From Albifimbria verrucaria (taxonomy: Eukaryota > Ascomycota > Sordariomycetes > Hypocreales > Stachybotryaceae): a stretch of 64,000 nt of DNA. Below are positions 35,761 to 49,100 of the stretch, piece after piece; the first letter of the stretch is position 1; every line of letters starts with the position of its first letter. The position numbers were made by a program, and so were the translations under genes. The stretch spans positions 2,046,001 through 2,110,000 of the forward strand of contig JAHREC010000013.1 in assembly GCA_020081605.1 (NCBI GenBank), in the 5' to 3' direction. The notes under the pieces were generated by a model that ran no database searches, had not been told where the DNA came from, and saw nothing but the letters and a program-made list of their open reading frames with translations.

Positions 35761-38332
35761 CTCACAGGGGTGTGAGGTGCCTGACCTGCACAGCGCAAAG
35801 GCGTACCGGTACGGCGAGGTACTTTGCCCACCTACAGTACAGAGTGCAGCGCCTCTTGACAGCTGGGGCGCTCCACCAGCAGAGCATATATACCTACTAC
35901 CTTACCTATGTGGTGTCTGCTGTAAAACAACCTAACCTACTCGATACGTCGTCCTTAGCAAAGACACACGCGTACATATAGCTTTGTTCCAGTCCATCGT
36001 GGAGCAAGACACAAAAGTGTTCAATTATGTGCACCCTTCAGGTTTGTTCCCGGTATGCTGGCCGCGGGAACCGCCCGTTCCCGTTCGACGTGCAGTGGGC
36101 ACATACGTGACGTGCATACCTGCGTCCCCATGAGGCAGACGCACGAGTTCTAGGCCGTGTGCTGAGAGACCCCGTTCTCAGAATCGGCAGAAAGGGACCA
36201 CCTTGACTTTTGGCCTTGCCCATGCCGGAGCATCGGCCCCAGCCGTCGACAATTGAGTTTGGATGATGAAGAAGATGCACTCAAAGAGGGGCCAATGGAG
36301 GCTGATACCTGCTGCCCCAGGCTTTCCGGCGCTTTGTGCGGCGTGTCGTAGAGCGAAATCCCGAGTGGTCACAGCATTGAAGCCACGGCGGCCTGGATCA
36401 GATTTCCGAGGTGTCATCCACCGCTCTGAGAATGTGGGATGCGCTGACAAGCCTGCCATGTCTCACAAGCCAAGAGCAACGCCGACCACGGTCCTGGACC
36501 CCAGGGAAACGGACTTCGAAAGTAGCCCCTGATGAGATGGGGAAAAGCCGAGGCGCACCTCACGCAAGATCGAGACTATGGCAGTCCTTCCTTCCTCGTC
36601 TCTGTCTTCCACGGCCATCAGGCCATGATCCTCTCGCCAACAGCCTCTTCCAGACCAGCGCCGAAGAGTCTTGAGGAGTCCAATCTTGGCACTATCCATC
36701 AAGGTCACCATAGGTAGACCAGGTAGCTCCCTACCTGTCCACCTACATGCGGGTGTGCAGGCCCAGCTTTAGTGCTCCATGCGCATGAACGGTTATCGTA
36801 TTCCGAGCACGAACTAGTGGTTTTCTGCTTAGGGAAAGGGGTTGGCGGAAAAGGATGCGGGTACAGAGAACAGGGGAGGGTGGAGTCGACACCTAGCTGG
36901 GTAGGGATGAGGATGCAGCTCTGTATGCACACTCAACGGCGCCTGGTAGCTGGTCCATGGAAACCAACGGATCGGGAGAGGCTCGTCTCATCATTGACTT
37001 TTTTTCTTCCCTTCCCGTCTTCCATTTGTCTTTCATCTCCATGGTAGTCTACACGTGCTGCAAACTTACTGGATAATGGGGACAGGGAGCAGATGAGGAG
37101 CCGCAAATTTACTTTGCTGGTTGAATGTAAGTGATACGACCTGCTCTTTTTTCTTAGGTGACACAAGAACCTTACCTATAGCAGCGACGGGCTTGTCAGT
37201 TCTGGCAACAGATTATGCCTGGTATGCATCGTGACCAAGACACTTGTGGTGATAGCACCGCCGTAACTATGGCCGGAAGAAAACACACACCAACCGGGGA
37301 GGCTCATAGTGGTACCGTGGTCTGGCGTCCTGCCGTGACACTGTTCCCAAAACCCGGCATGGTGACGTCGCCTATGGACCGCGATCTGCAACTCTAGTAT
37401 CCCATGTCTTGAGCTCGTTCTTGTTGTGTTGCGGCACGATCATCGCGACCAGCAACGTCAAGGAGCCAGGGATATTACCATGGTAGTGTGGACAAATGCA
37501 GTGCATGGCGTGAGTGTGCTGCAACTAGTAAGGTTATATTATCGTTCCTGTAAGGGTTAGCTTCTCACTGCGACCTGCTCTAGACAAACATTCGGCCAGA
37601 AGACCTTAATACAGGCTTACTTCCCGCATATCGTTCGAGTATTGGCCATGTCAAGTCCTCGGCCTATTTCAAAGTCCCGACTGTTCCGCAAGATGCGCAA
37701 TGCGAGTAAGCTTAGCCAGGGGCGGGTAAAGGCTCCATGTCATCGTCAAGTCTGTGCAAGTTTCTGCCATTTGCTCTGAGGCCTTCAATCAATATGCCAT
37801 TGCCAAGCCAGTGTTCAGCGGAACTAGCGAGTCGCCACCCGTCAGGGACACGTTCATGCCCCTTGGTCCAGAGCTCCTGGGCGGCCGTCTGGACGGTGGA
37901 TTACCACGTAACGCAGCTGAGGAGGGTATGTCCAGTAGGGCCACCGCCGTCGACGCTAGGCGGCGCCCAGAGGCGCGGCCCCACGAGGTAGAGGGTGGTT
38001 AAACACAAGTCGTCCCGTCAATAGAAACTTTACACATGATGGAGATTCTTCAATGCCTGGTCAAGTTTTGCACCTTTCGAGCCGGAAGCGGCAGGTCCAA
38101 AGACAGCTCGTCTGCGTGCCCAGTTTGTCATAGGACGCCTCTCGGTGAGGCATCTCATGCTCTTGAGAGCTCTTGGAATGAAGTTTTGTATTTGTGTGCT
38201 CCATAGCTGTCTCCATCTCGCATGCCCATCCTAGCTGGTTAAAGATTCGCCAATTAATGGACCAGGGGTGGTAACTGCAGTGGATCGATAGGTGAGCCCA
38301 GGGTTGGTGTAATGGCGTCTTTCAGGAACAGG

Positions 38333-38352
38333 TTTTTTTTTTTTTTTTTTTT
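38333..38352 (+). repeat. 20-base poly-T run
   Basis: Uninterrupted run of 20 T in otherwise mixed non-coding sequence. Read on the minus strand it is a poly-A. No retroelement-like sequence, target-site duplication or promoter was recognised beside it. Confidence 0.8.
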
Positions 38353-38960
38353 GTCGTCTCTCTCTTCCTGCTTCTCCGTATGCTTCCCTTTCTTTCGGCG
38401 GTCAGGCAATAATCGAGAAACCAGACCAGATGGACGGAAAATGAATGTTTCTGATCTCCCAGACATATTAGTGCTTATTCATTCATATGCAGACAGCGAA
38501 GGTGAGGTGCCTGGACCCTCAGACTCTCCCACACGTGTTATGATTCCTTTTTCTTTCCGTCTTGGAAACGTGCTCTGCTCTGCTTTGCATCTCCGTCGCA
38601 GAAGAAGAAGGCTGGAGGGATTCTGCAGCAAGATTTGGCATGTGCTTTCGATGATCGATCGGCAACGACAAGCTTTCCCCTGGTCCCACAGCCTCGTACT
38701 GGGAGGATGTGGTGGAATGAATAGACGGAAATCTCCATGGGACGCGGGCCAAGTACCGCTCTGTACCTTGACTTGTTCTGCAGGTTGGCCCTGGTGGAGG
38801 AGCAAGGGGAACTGTTGGTTGGCACCTATCCAGGGGAGGCAAGCCCACTGCGGGCAGAGGGGCTTCTGGTCTTAATCACAGGCACTTAACCTTAGTCCTC
38901 GATACTTGCTTTAGGCGGGTATCCAGTAGAAAGCACTGGATACCTGCACGCACATACCCG

Positions 38961-39125
38961 CCTACCTGCCTGCCTACCTACCTAGTACCTCACCTACCTA
39001 CTAACCTAGTAGGTATCTACCCAACTGTAGGTGCCTTCTCCACGACCTTGATTGCAAGGTACAAGCAGGCAGTCAGCACTGTAAGGTAGGTCGGTAGGCA
39101 ACCTGTACTAGGTATAGGTAGCTGA
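38961..39125. repeat. TACCTACC/GGTAGG island
   Basis: A block of CTACCTGCCTGCCTACCTAC-type repeats, then ACCTAGTAGGTA palindromic words, then the complementary GGTAGGTCGGTAGG. The two halves are roughly inverted relative to each other, so a hairpin is possible. Confidence 0.75.
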
Positions 39126-40743
39126 TTGACTGCCCTCGCCTAAATGCGGTTGATTGATACCTTGGCTTGATGACACACCATCTGAACGGACACGCAGGCT
39201 GCAGGAGATCAATCGGTATGTTGATGCTTCCATTACGCAACTCCCAACACAACCCCAGGTCTTTCTCTCTCTTTTTTTTTTTTTCGTGCCACAAAAGGAA
39301 ACCCTCTTCTAGGCTGCTGACCTCCCGAATGTGGCTCTCTCTCGCTCATCCTTATGGGAGAGCTGCGCCCCTTCTGGCCCGCCCCCATTCTCGAGTGGAC
39401 TGGCCAATTCATGCGCTCCACCAACATACGGAAACCCTGAGTCGGTTGGGCTGGGCTGGCGGCCTTGGCTCGTCCCTGTGATTTGCTTGGCTTATTCTGT
39501 GGTGGACGTGCTTTGTTCCTCTCATCGGACTTGCGCATGGATTCCCGTAAACAGGCAAATGAAGAGATGGAGAAGCAGACATGTCTTCTCTGTCTTCTGA
39601 GCAATACTCTTCTAACAACGTGGCCAGTGATGATATGCATGGCTATGGTGGTGACTTTCCCAGAGGTCCCCGGAAGCTGGATTCGCACTTTGATCGTGGA
39701 TACATGGAGCAGGGTCAACAAGCTTAGTGACGTGCCTCATCGCTATGGCGAAGATTACCATGCTTCCGAGCGCTCGTTCACCTCTCGATTCGACGGGCCT
39801 TCCTGTTACAGTGCCAGTGGCACTTTGCTCACAGCGTCGCACATGGTGCTGGGCGTATCGAACCGCTCAAAGACGCTGGTTCGCCAATTGGGTGACTGGT
39901 GTTTCCGCCAACTCTGCCCTGTCTCGTATCCTCAAGTCCTCGAGCACGTTATGGCTCTTACTTCAAGCCCAAGTACATACATACGACTACCTGGTTGGAA
40001 TGATGAGGCGTAGACCGTGTAGGCCCATGTGGTGAGTGGTTTGGTAGATGGCATGTCGGTAGTTGTTGGCCTATGGGCCCCAAGTCGGATTCCTCGGCCG
40101 CCTCATCTCTACTTTCAAATGCCGCTTTGACAAGCTCGTTCTATTTTTATGCTTCCCCTTTGTGGAAACAGACGGAAGCAGTCATCCATATCGCCGACGC
40201 AGGAGACTTGTCATGCTGCGATGCTCTTGCGATGAGTGTTTCGAGCCCCGTCTGCTTCAAGAGACCCTGATCAACCATGTTTGTGCAGCTCCCAACGACG
40301 GGGGTAAAGAACGACGGCTCGAACCGATCGACATGAGCCAGCCAATGACAGCAGACAAGACCTGTTGGGCCATTGTCGCAGGACCCCAAGCGCATGTCCA
40401 TCTCTGACACGCGCTGCAGCTCAAGTGCGTCACCACGGGCTTCAACCGGCTCTTGGCTCGCGACTAACCCGCCGCTATCTTGCCGCGTCTTGAGCTTGAG
40501 CTTGACATTGACCAGGGCCGCTACTGAAGCTGTGCTCCAGCGCGGTATCAAGCAAGCTCCAGAGACTGACTATCCTATCTTACCTATAACTGCTCAGATC
40601 AGCCATTTAGTAGTTCTTGGCCGTCTCCACCCTGTAATAAAAAGCGCCGAAGACCCTGATTGATAACGAGATAACCTTGATGCGTCCAAACTTTGTCCAG
40701 CAGCAATAACCTTATCGTCTTCATCCTTACTGTCGGGCAGGCA

Positions 40744-42781
40744 ATGGGCCTCTTGGATCACCAGGAATCTGCGCCAAGCAGGGCAGGCAGCAAGCAGCAG
40801 ACACCACCATCGCCAATCATGAGCTCGCCGCCCGTACGCGCCGGGCGCAGGCCGTCCCTCATCACCTCGGATGACCACTTCCCTTGGGCACTAGAAGTGG
40901 CGCGCTGGCTTCCCTCATCCGGAACCGCTCCCAGCAAAGCCTGGCTGGCTCATATCATTCCATCGGCCACCGCTACGGTCCCGACGATGAGGAGGCCCTC
41001 ATTGCGACCCCTCGGGGCGGCGTCATGATGACGCGCGAGGACGAGGAAATCGGCAAGCTCTTGATGGATGAGAGGCGCATGACTCGTATTCTCAACGGTC
41101 CTCAAGGTAGAAGTATGAACCTCATCGGGAAAAGTAACCCACGATATAGATGGGACCGCTATTGGAAGCACCAGCATGAGCTCGATGAGCTCAAGAAGCC
41201 TATGTGAGTTCTCATATACCAAGCCCAAAACGCTCAATGCGACGCACACCTGGACTAACCAAGCTCATTCCTCAGCCGCAAGTATTACGAGCGCACCAAT
41301 GAGCTGATCGAGCAGTACATGTACATTGACTGCTTGTTGGATTCGTCTATTCCCCATGAGATGATGGACGAGTATTGCGCGGAGCTCGACGCCTCAGCCT
41401 TCCGACCACAGGGCGTTCCCGACACGATCGACGAGGAAGGACCCTCGCCAACGCCGCACTCTGCCTCGACGGAACGCTCCGGCCTCCCTTCCTATGGCAC
41501 CACTACACCGTCAGAGGAAGTCTCTGGTGGCGGTCGCCTGCCTGCCAAACGCACGCCCAAGGACATCTTCCGCTCATCGGAGAATCTGCCCCTGCTCCAG
41601 CACCCGGATGCTGATGACAATGTCTCCGAGGTTGTGGCCCCTTCTGCAGCAGTCTCGGGGCCGAAACCAAATCTACCCTGGCTAGAGAATGCCGAGGTTG
41701 ACAGTGACGATCCTGTGGTGAATCTCGCCATCTGGGTTAACATGATTGCGAATATTATCTTGCTTGCAGGAAAGATCGCTGTTGTCATATCTGTTCCCTC
41801 TATGTCTGTACTTGCTAGTCTGGTCGACGCTATGCTGGATTTCCTCAGTACCGCCATCGTGTGGACCACTACACGTCTGATATCTTCAAGCCAGAAAGAT
41901 CAGTATCATTACCCCGTGGGCCGACGAAGGTATGCATCCACCCATATCTACCTCCGAATATTACAAACTAACTGGGGCGTTTGATATAGGCTTGAGCCAG
42001 TGGGTGTCCTGGTCTTTTCAATTATCATGATCACGTCTTTCTGCCAGGTTTTCCTTGAGTGTATTCAACGCCTTGCTAGCCCTAACCACGAGATCATCGA
42101 GCTCGGCATTCCAGCCATTGCCACTATGGTCGGCACTATCGTTATTAAAGGGGCTGCTGGGTGTGGTGTCGTTTGGTCAACAACTCCAGTGTCAGAGCCT
42201 TGTGGGTGCATTCCTCGAGAGTAGCCGAGCAATCAACGCTAACAAGATTTTGCGTAGGGCGGATGATGCGAAGACGGATGTTATCTTTAACATCGGCTCC
42301 ATCTTATTCCCTATCGGTAAGGCCTACCTGTCAGTTTGGAAACACAAAGTCAGACGTTCTAACACGCGAGTAACTAGTCGGCTTCTATGCACGCATATGG
42401 TGGCTCGATGCCATTGGTGGTCTCCTCCTATCCCTTGTCGTCATCGTCAACTGGAGCGAGGTCTCAGTTCACCACGTGCGCAATCTCACGGGTTTCTCCG
42501 CCCAGCCAGATGAACGTAACCTCCTCCTCTACCTCACCATGCGCTTCGCCACGGCAATCCGTCAGATCCAGAACCTCCGTGCTTACCATGCAGGTGACAA
42601 ACTTTTCGTCGAGGTTGACATCGTCTTGTCAGCCAACACGCCTCTCAAGGACAGCCACGATCTCAGCGAAGTCTTGACCTACTTCCTAGAGTCGGTGCCC
42701 ATTGTAGACAGAGCCTTTGTTCATGTCGACTATACGAGCTACAACGCCCCAACACATATCCTCAAACAGAGTGCTTCATAG
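40744..42781 (+). CDS. Cation diffusion facilitator transporter, Mn-type signature
   Basis: Proton-coupled metal exporter of the CDF family, about 596 residues with a long cytoplasmic N-terminal half. Membrane helices begin at NMIANIILLAGKIAVVIS. The metal-site motif in helix 2 is SLVDAMLDFLS (DxxxD) and in helix 5 is ALADDAKTD (DxxxD). Known Zn transporters of the family have HxxxD at one of these, so manganese or iron is the likelier substrate. The C-terminal cytoplasmic domain has RAYHAGDKLFVEVDIVLSAN. Introns: 41204-41275, 41930-41989, 42202-42257 and 42317-42377, all with in-phase joins. Two frame breaks fit one missing base each: CCC 40881-40883 and GGGG 42150-42153. The second sits in a conserved helix and is followed by WCRLVNNSSVRAL. 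Location (plasma membrane, Golgi or vacuole) cannot be told. Confidence 0.85.
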
Positions 42782-42987
42782 AAAGATTATGCATCTTGCG
42801 ATAGCATCATAGACATAGAAGTATCGCAACACAAGCAGGCGGCAAGAAGTCAAATGTACAATATCTCACAAAATTATCGGGGTGGTTTGCTCTCAGAACA
42901 GCGTTCTTGTATTATCTTAAGCGGTAGCGGACATGTACAGTAGTAACTGGAGTAGTCTAAAAAGGATAGGAAAACAAATAATCCGAT

Positions 42988-45900
42988 CTAATAAGGAATG
43001 CCGTTCGTAATGAATTGGAACTGGTCATATATCCCTGTGCTGTAACTCGAGTATGATCTCTTGATCAAGCCCTTCATGTATTCAGCAGCTTCGCGTTCCG
43101 TCTTCTCGAGGACAAATCTCTCCCTAAAGTGCTTCATCGTCTCAGGCTTGAAACACTCCAGGCCACTGTCCATCATCAGCTGCACGATCTGGCTCAGCTT
43201 TTCGCAATATTGTCTGCTGGCGAGGAACGACTTCACGCAGAGTTCTTCGAACCACTTGAAGCTCTGATGGTCCGTCGAGCCTCCCATGACGGCAACCATT
43301 TCCTTTGTCAGTTTGAATGGCGCACGTTCAAACTTGACGCCGCCAGGGGCAATGTCGAAGCAGAAGCCGAAATCGATGTGGATGATGTGGCCTGCGTCAT
43401 CAATCATGATGTTGCCATTGTGACGATCCTTGAACTGTAAAAGATAGGAAATGACAGAGTACGCAGCCATGGACTTGACAAAGTTGTTACGCGCTTGTTG
43501 GAACCGGAGAGAATCCTCGTTGCCATATTTGGACACGAAGTATTCGTAAAGCCTATTCACGGCTTCACGGCCAAGCATGTCGCGAGAAATAGAATGCGGC
43601 AGTACTTGAATGACACCGCAACCCGGAGCAGTGGCGGTGACACGGTAGGGGAACACATAAACGTCGAGGCCGACATTATGGAAAATCTCCCGGAAGGCAG
43701 CAATCATCTGCAGTGCCAATACGTCCTGGCGACAGTCGTCGCCGACCTTGAAGATCGCAGATTGCCAAACTTCGACTGTGTTCTCTTGGGGCTCCTTCTC
43801 CTGTTTGCTAGATTCAACGAGCATATCATTCGCCTCCTCAAGGCCGCCCTTGGTCTTCTTGATGCGGAACGTAGCCATGTAAGGAGCCTTAGCATGACTC
43901 TGCAGCGGCTTGCCAGACTTGCGGTCGATACCAATAACAATTCCATCAGGGTCGCATGGCAGATATACTCCTACCTCTACCTTGATTTTGCGTAGCTCTT
44001 CCTCGATCTTCTGTTTCTTCTCTGGCTTGGGAGCTTTGATGAGCGGTTTCAGTTTGCCGGAAACTCCAGTAACTTCGTCAAAGAAGGAGAACTCTCGCTC
44101 AAAGAAGTCCTTGTCTTCTGGCACGAAGCTGTCAATCATTTTGGACATGACGCCGTCAAGAGTGGGTTTGATTGCATCGGGGATCTGGGCATCGTCATCC
44201 TTGTACGAGTTCGCCTTCATGTTCCAGATAATCTGATGCGCGAAGAGCTGAGAGAACTGGGCAGTCTCAATGATATAACGCTCCACATATCCGAGAATAT
44301 CATATCTCAGAGTTTGTACAATCTGAGGAACATAAAAGAAGGTGACATCAACGGAATGACTATCAAGAGCCCGCATAGCATACTGCAGCAGGAAGGGGTG
44401 ATCTTTGTAGGCGGGCAAGAAGAATGTCACAGCAGTGACGGGGTTCACCGGTTCCCAGAAAAGAAGATACTAGACAAGTCAGTAGATGTTTGTGGTTCAT
44501 ATTACGGCTACTCACCTTCAATTGCGAACCGACATCGTCTGGCAGATAGCCACCAAACATGACGGGCAACGCCTCGGGTTCAAAACAGCCCTTTCGGGCA
44601 TTGTCAGAAGGAGAAATCGCACATCCTTATGCAGGCGGGCAGAGTAAAACCGTGTAACAAGCTCAATAGCTATGGCAGGGTCCTGCCACCAAGCAGTACG
44701 GACGAGAGGAATCAAGGCAGCCTCGACTGCGGCCTTTGGAGTTGTCTGGATTGTGGGGTGCGCGCCCTGCTGATTCAATGGGTTGATCCATACCATGAGT
44801 CGGGTCTGTTCGTTCTCCAACAAAAGTTGCAGCAGCTGCTCCTTCGCCTGAAGCGATTTAATATTACCAACAGTATGAGCCCCAATAAAGGATACAAGCT
44901 TGATAGCAGCAAGTACGTCTGTCAAAAGGCGTACTTCGGTCTTCATCTGGAGGATGTTACTACCAAAGGACCAACGGGGAGAATGCCTGAACCAGCTCAG
45001 GCCCGCTGACAAGATCTTCTCCTTCAGCCTCCATTGAGCAGTTGGACCAATTGTGGTACTGGATCGCAGTACTCTTAGGCCAAACAAAATGATCTGGAAG
45101 CGAAGCTCTCGCGCCATAGGGTGAGAAGTTGAATCTCTGACAGCGTCTAAGGTGAGGTCCAACATCCGAATGAACACCCTCTGCGTATCTGGACTACCAA
45201 GTCTCGTAGCATTGAAATGGCTGCCAAAAAATTGCAGTAGGACAGAGTGAGGAGACAACAAATCATGCACATGCTGCCTCCTCTTCTTTAAAGCTTCCAA
45301 ATCACTAGGAGCGAATTCTTGTCTCGACAAGAAGGGATCCGCATGGGCCAGCGCTGGGTTGAAGAGACCAACCCTTCGTGAGATGGTGAACTCCCATTGC
45401 TGGGCAATTTCGTTCAGTAATTTGGGCTCAAGCCGAGGGTTCTCATGAATAACACCCAGCCATAATGACACACCAAATTTGATAGACTGTTTCGTAAATA
45501 GAGCAAAGGGGATGCTGACAAGGTGGCGAGCAACGGCGGATTCATCCCTTCGGCTACGGCACAGGAGAGCCGCGGCCCTCCTCAGAATATCTCGCACCTC
45601 ATTCACGGATGTGTTCTTTTTGCTGAGAATTCTAGCCTCAACATGAGCCAATGCAGTAGCAGCATTGGCACTTTCGGTCACCGAGGACTGTGTAAACGAC
45701 AGCCTGCGGTTCATATGCATGAAGCTCATTAGCTCTCGTCCTCGGTCTGGAAGTGCTTCTCCATAGCGATACTCTTGGCGTGTTGTGTATTGAGCGATGA
45801 GGTCAGATGCTGTGTTGATGTCACAATCCCCAGCCTTGTCCAAAGATTGCAGGCGCTGGTCTGTGGAGGGGATGATCGATCCAAGCTCTAGTGCGAAGGA

Positions 45901-48900
45901 TCTTCCCAACGAGATGTGTCCATATGCACCATCATCGTCAAATTCAGACAGGTAAGTCTGAAGGAGTCCTTTGACATCCAGAGGAGCCAGGTTTATGGCT
46001 GTGCTTACCCAACCCTTGGCTTTGCGATGTAAGACACTTAACGTCCAGCGCCTGAAATCATAGTCATCAGATAACTGTACGGTGACCTGACCAAGTGAGG
46101 AGCTGAACGTAGATCTGGGTGCATAGAGATCCGTTTCTCCTTCAAGGCAGCTTGACCACATCAAAGTAAGCAATTCAAGAAGCGCAAACAAAGACGTTCT
46201 GTGACATAGAGCAGATGGCATATCTCTTATGATACGATCTGCGCAGGTGAATGCGGCTTGCTGAACTCGCTCAATGCGATGGCAGCAGCTGCATAATATG
46301 GCGGCCAGTTGAGAAGCCGCATATTGAGCAGAAAAGGTGTGCTCGCCACCGGTAAGAGTCTTTCTCAAATACTTTTCCACGACTGCAGCAGCAACGCCTT
46401 CCATGGTACTGCTGACCTCACCCTTGCGCATGCTGGGTTCCAGGAAATAGGATAGGGCTTTGGTACAATCGCCTGAGTCTGCACGTAAACTTTCCACTAG
46501 ATAAGCAGCTTGAAGGAAGATGACTTTACGATAGCTCAAACTTCTAATGTCAGTGGCTTTTGATGGAATTAACTCGCTGAGCTGCTTCTTTGAACAGCTT
46601 CTCGCTCATTACTGTTTCCTCGCCTAAGCACAGTGTTGAGCTCAATGTCACTTTCGACCTGATCGCTACGTTGCTCTGCGACTAGAGGAGGTGAGTGAAC
46701 GGCAATGATACGAAGATCGTCGATATGTTTCTTGCCACGGTCTGTGCTTGGCATGAAGCCATGGACCACGATATTGAACCATGCATCGCGGAGCAGTGAA
46801 TTCATCTCATCTCCGCTCAGGGGCTCGGCGGCAAGGTCATTGCTAGCCATGAAGACAGCAAGAGGGTGCAACAACTCAGCTATTTCACGAGCGGCTAACT
46901 GGACATCAGAATCTTTAGTGTGGCCGGGAGAGTGAGCATCGCCAAGCGAAACGATCGTCTCCAGGAGATACTCCCAGTAAATATCAAACAAAGGCGAGTC
47001 TCTTCGAAGCTTCGCAGAGATATGTGTTCGAGCTCTCATGACCTGTCCACGTCAGGATGTGTTTGTCGCATACATTAAGAATAGAACTTACTGCGTCAAG
47101 TAGATAATCTTTCTTTTCAACAACACCAATGTGACAGATTCTTGAGTACATCTTGAGTAGCGATCGGAACTCTAGCTGACCACCGCCCAGTGCCAAAGCG
47201 GCCGCACCTGAGATGATCTGGGCATCAATAATGGTATTCATCTTGTCGAGTTTCTGCAGGAGCATAGATTGAGCAAGTGCGGTGATCTTCTCGTCATCAC
47301 AGACTGAGGCAATGCTGCAAATTGCTTGAACTATGTTGCCGTAAACCATTGCCGTCTGCTCCTCATCAATCATTTGAAGGGAAATGGAGCTACCCATAGA
47401 ATGGCGGCCCGCATATATAGATGTGATGCCGTTTTCACCGATAGGGAGACCGTCAATTTGACCGTCAGTAATGGCGCCCTCCGCATCAGGACTAAGAACA
47501 TTTCCAAGAGTGTAAAGGGTGCTGATAACTCCGTCTTTAGAGAGCAGCTTGACAACAAAGGCCAGGCTCTTGGATGCAACGGCTACAGTTTCCTGATGTC
47601 GAATCGTTTGGACGAGGAAACGTGGTAGAAGACGGCTCACGATAGACGAGAATCCGGGAGACAAATGGCATAGCAAGGCTAAGCATCGAAGAACAACAGA
47701 AGCGAGAGTGCCATCGGCCATTTGTTCAGGGTCAGCCAATGTTTCCTGCAGCCAGTTCATCAAGACGTCGGGATCAAGTGCTTCTTCATTGAGTGATAAG
47801 CAGTTCAGAAAGGCTATAATAGCCGCCGACTTGACAGCATACGCCAGCTTCTGCTCTGATGGAGATGCAATTTTGACAAAATCAGCGTCGGCATCAAGGT
47901 AGGTCATCTGCTCCATGGCCAGGTTGGCGTAAACTTCAACAGAGTGAAAATCGCTATCACGGTTCGCAATTGAACCAGTGCGCCAGCTTCCTCTCGAGAC
48001 ATGAGCAGGTCCAAGATGTGGTTATCGCGTAGCAGAGCAGCATCGGCGACTAGCAGAGACGTGCTTGATGCTAGCAGCCACATGAAGCTGCGTTGTAGAA
48101 GCATAGCTCCAAGGGTCGATCAGATGCAGCATACTGCCGTAAGTTTCGTTTCCATTGCTTCACGTCTCGGTCATGGCTATGGGAATTGCGAATTGTCGAT
48201 AGCGAGGTGTTAACAGCTACCAGGAATGGTTCTGACAGAAGCTGTCGAACCCGCTGAATCAATGCCGTCCGACCACCCGCTTTCCAGAAATCTGCTTGAG
48301 CAGATGCGGCATCCAAGAAACCTAGAAGTGCCACGGCAATGGTCACAGTTCGGATAGCATCCTCCAGGTGCAGTGTGTCAAAATCGTTGGTCCGGGGTGA
48401 GAGCACACTCTCTGCTGCTCTACTGCAAGCACTGATAAAAGCCGCAATGCCATCCGAAATCGCCTCGTGTAAATCGCTGAAGTTCAATCCCAGCGACAGC
48501 AGTGCGCCTGTAACGTGAAAGGCAAGTGATTCTGTTGGGCACGGATCGACGTTGCGGAAGAAGGGCGAGGAAACGAACACCTGTACATGGGCTTCGAGCA
48601 TATAAGGCAGCAGCTGATACGAGAGCTTCTGGGCGCTCTGGCTGGATTGGATGTTGGGCGCAGTTCTGCACAGGGCCAACAGGACTTCGAACTCGCGAAT
48701 TGACTAGATTGAGTAGTTAGGCATGGAGCTCCTGGCGCCCAAGGAATGGATGAAGCACACTTACCATGGGGATGCGACCTAGAGATCCCGAAGCCTTGAT
48801 ACCATGCCCACCATTGGCACTTTCACGATGTTTTGCCCCTCCATGGCAAGCTCTGCACAGTCTGTCAAGGTCGGATCGATCGAATGCGGTGGTCGAGCTA

Positions 48901-49100
48901 CCACTGGACAAGGACGCAATCTTCTCCAGCGCCTTTGCGCGGATGTTGCGCGACATTGTGCCGACTCTGTTCCCGGGATCGAAGGCGATGGCCGGAGTAA
49001 ACAAGACAATGCCGCGAACTAGGCGACAAGCAATGCTCTGAAGTTCATTACTTGATCCTGTCTCACGATCTTGAACCATTGATCCAGGAGGTGCATCCAT
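42988..49100 (-). CDS. STT4: Phosphatidylinositol 4-kinase alpha, STT4
   Basis: Plasma-membrane PI 4-kinase, about 1985 residues, the expected size for fungal Stt4. The C-terminal lipid kinase domain shows the catalytic loop FKDRHNGNIMIDDAGHI and IDFGF, and it ends YDQFQFITNGIPY. The PIK helical domain precedes it, with VMFGGYLPDDVGSQLK immediately before the last intron. Exons: 48765-49100, 47092-48703, 44516-47042 and 42988-44469 (introns 48704-48764, 47043-47091, 44470-44515). Inferred frame breaks: GGG 48113-48115, about 47950 and about 44603 (one missing base each), and about 46610 and TTTT 46558-46561 (one extra each). The start MDAPPGSM at 49100 is the first ATG. Divergent from PRE7 with 253 bases between start codons. 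Makes the plasma-membrane PI4P pool (established for the family). Confidence 0.9.

Larger units (their letters stand above)
34288..40743. other. Gene-poor region with low-complexity islands
   Basis: About 6.4 kb without a supported gene. The first kilobase is the promoter of the low-complexity protein, with a GA tract near 34880-34895. Beyond that are GGTACGG/TACCT islands (35290-35376, 35680-35760, 38961-39125), a 20-base poly-T (38333-38352) and a 13-base poly-T (39272-39284). Open frames of 80-190 codons exist on both strands but cross the poly-T or show no protein-like pattern. I looked for tRNA B-boxes and transposon termini and saw none. Confidence 0.5.

Noticed and set aside
38312..38875. 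187-codon plus-strand open frame
   Set aside because: Runs through a 20-base poly-T giving a poly-Phe stretch; not protein-like.
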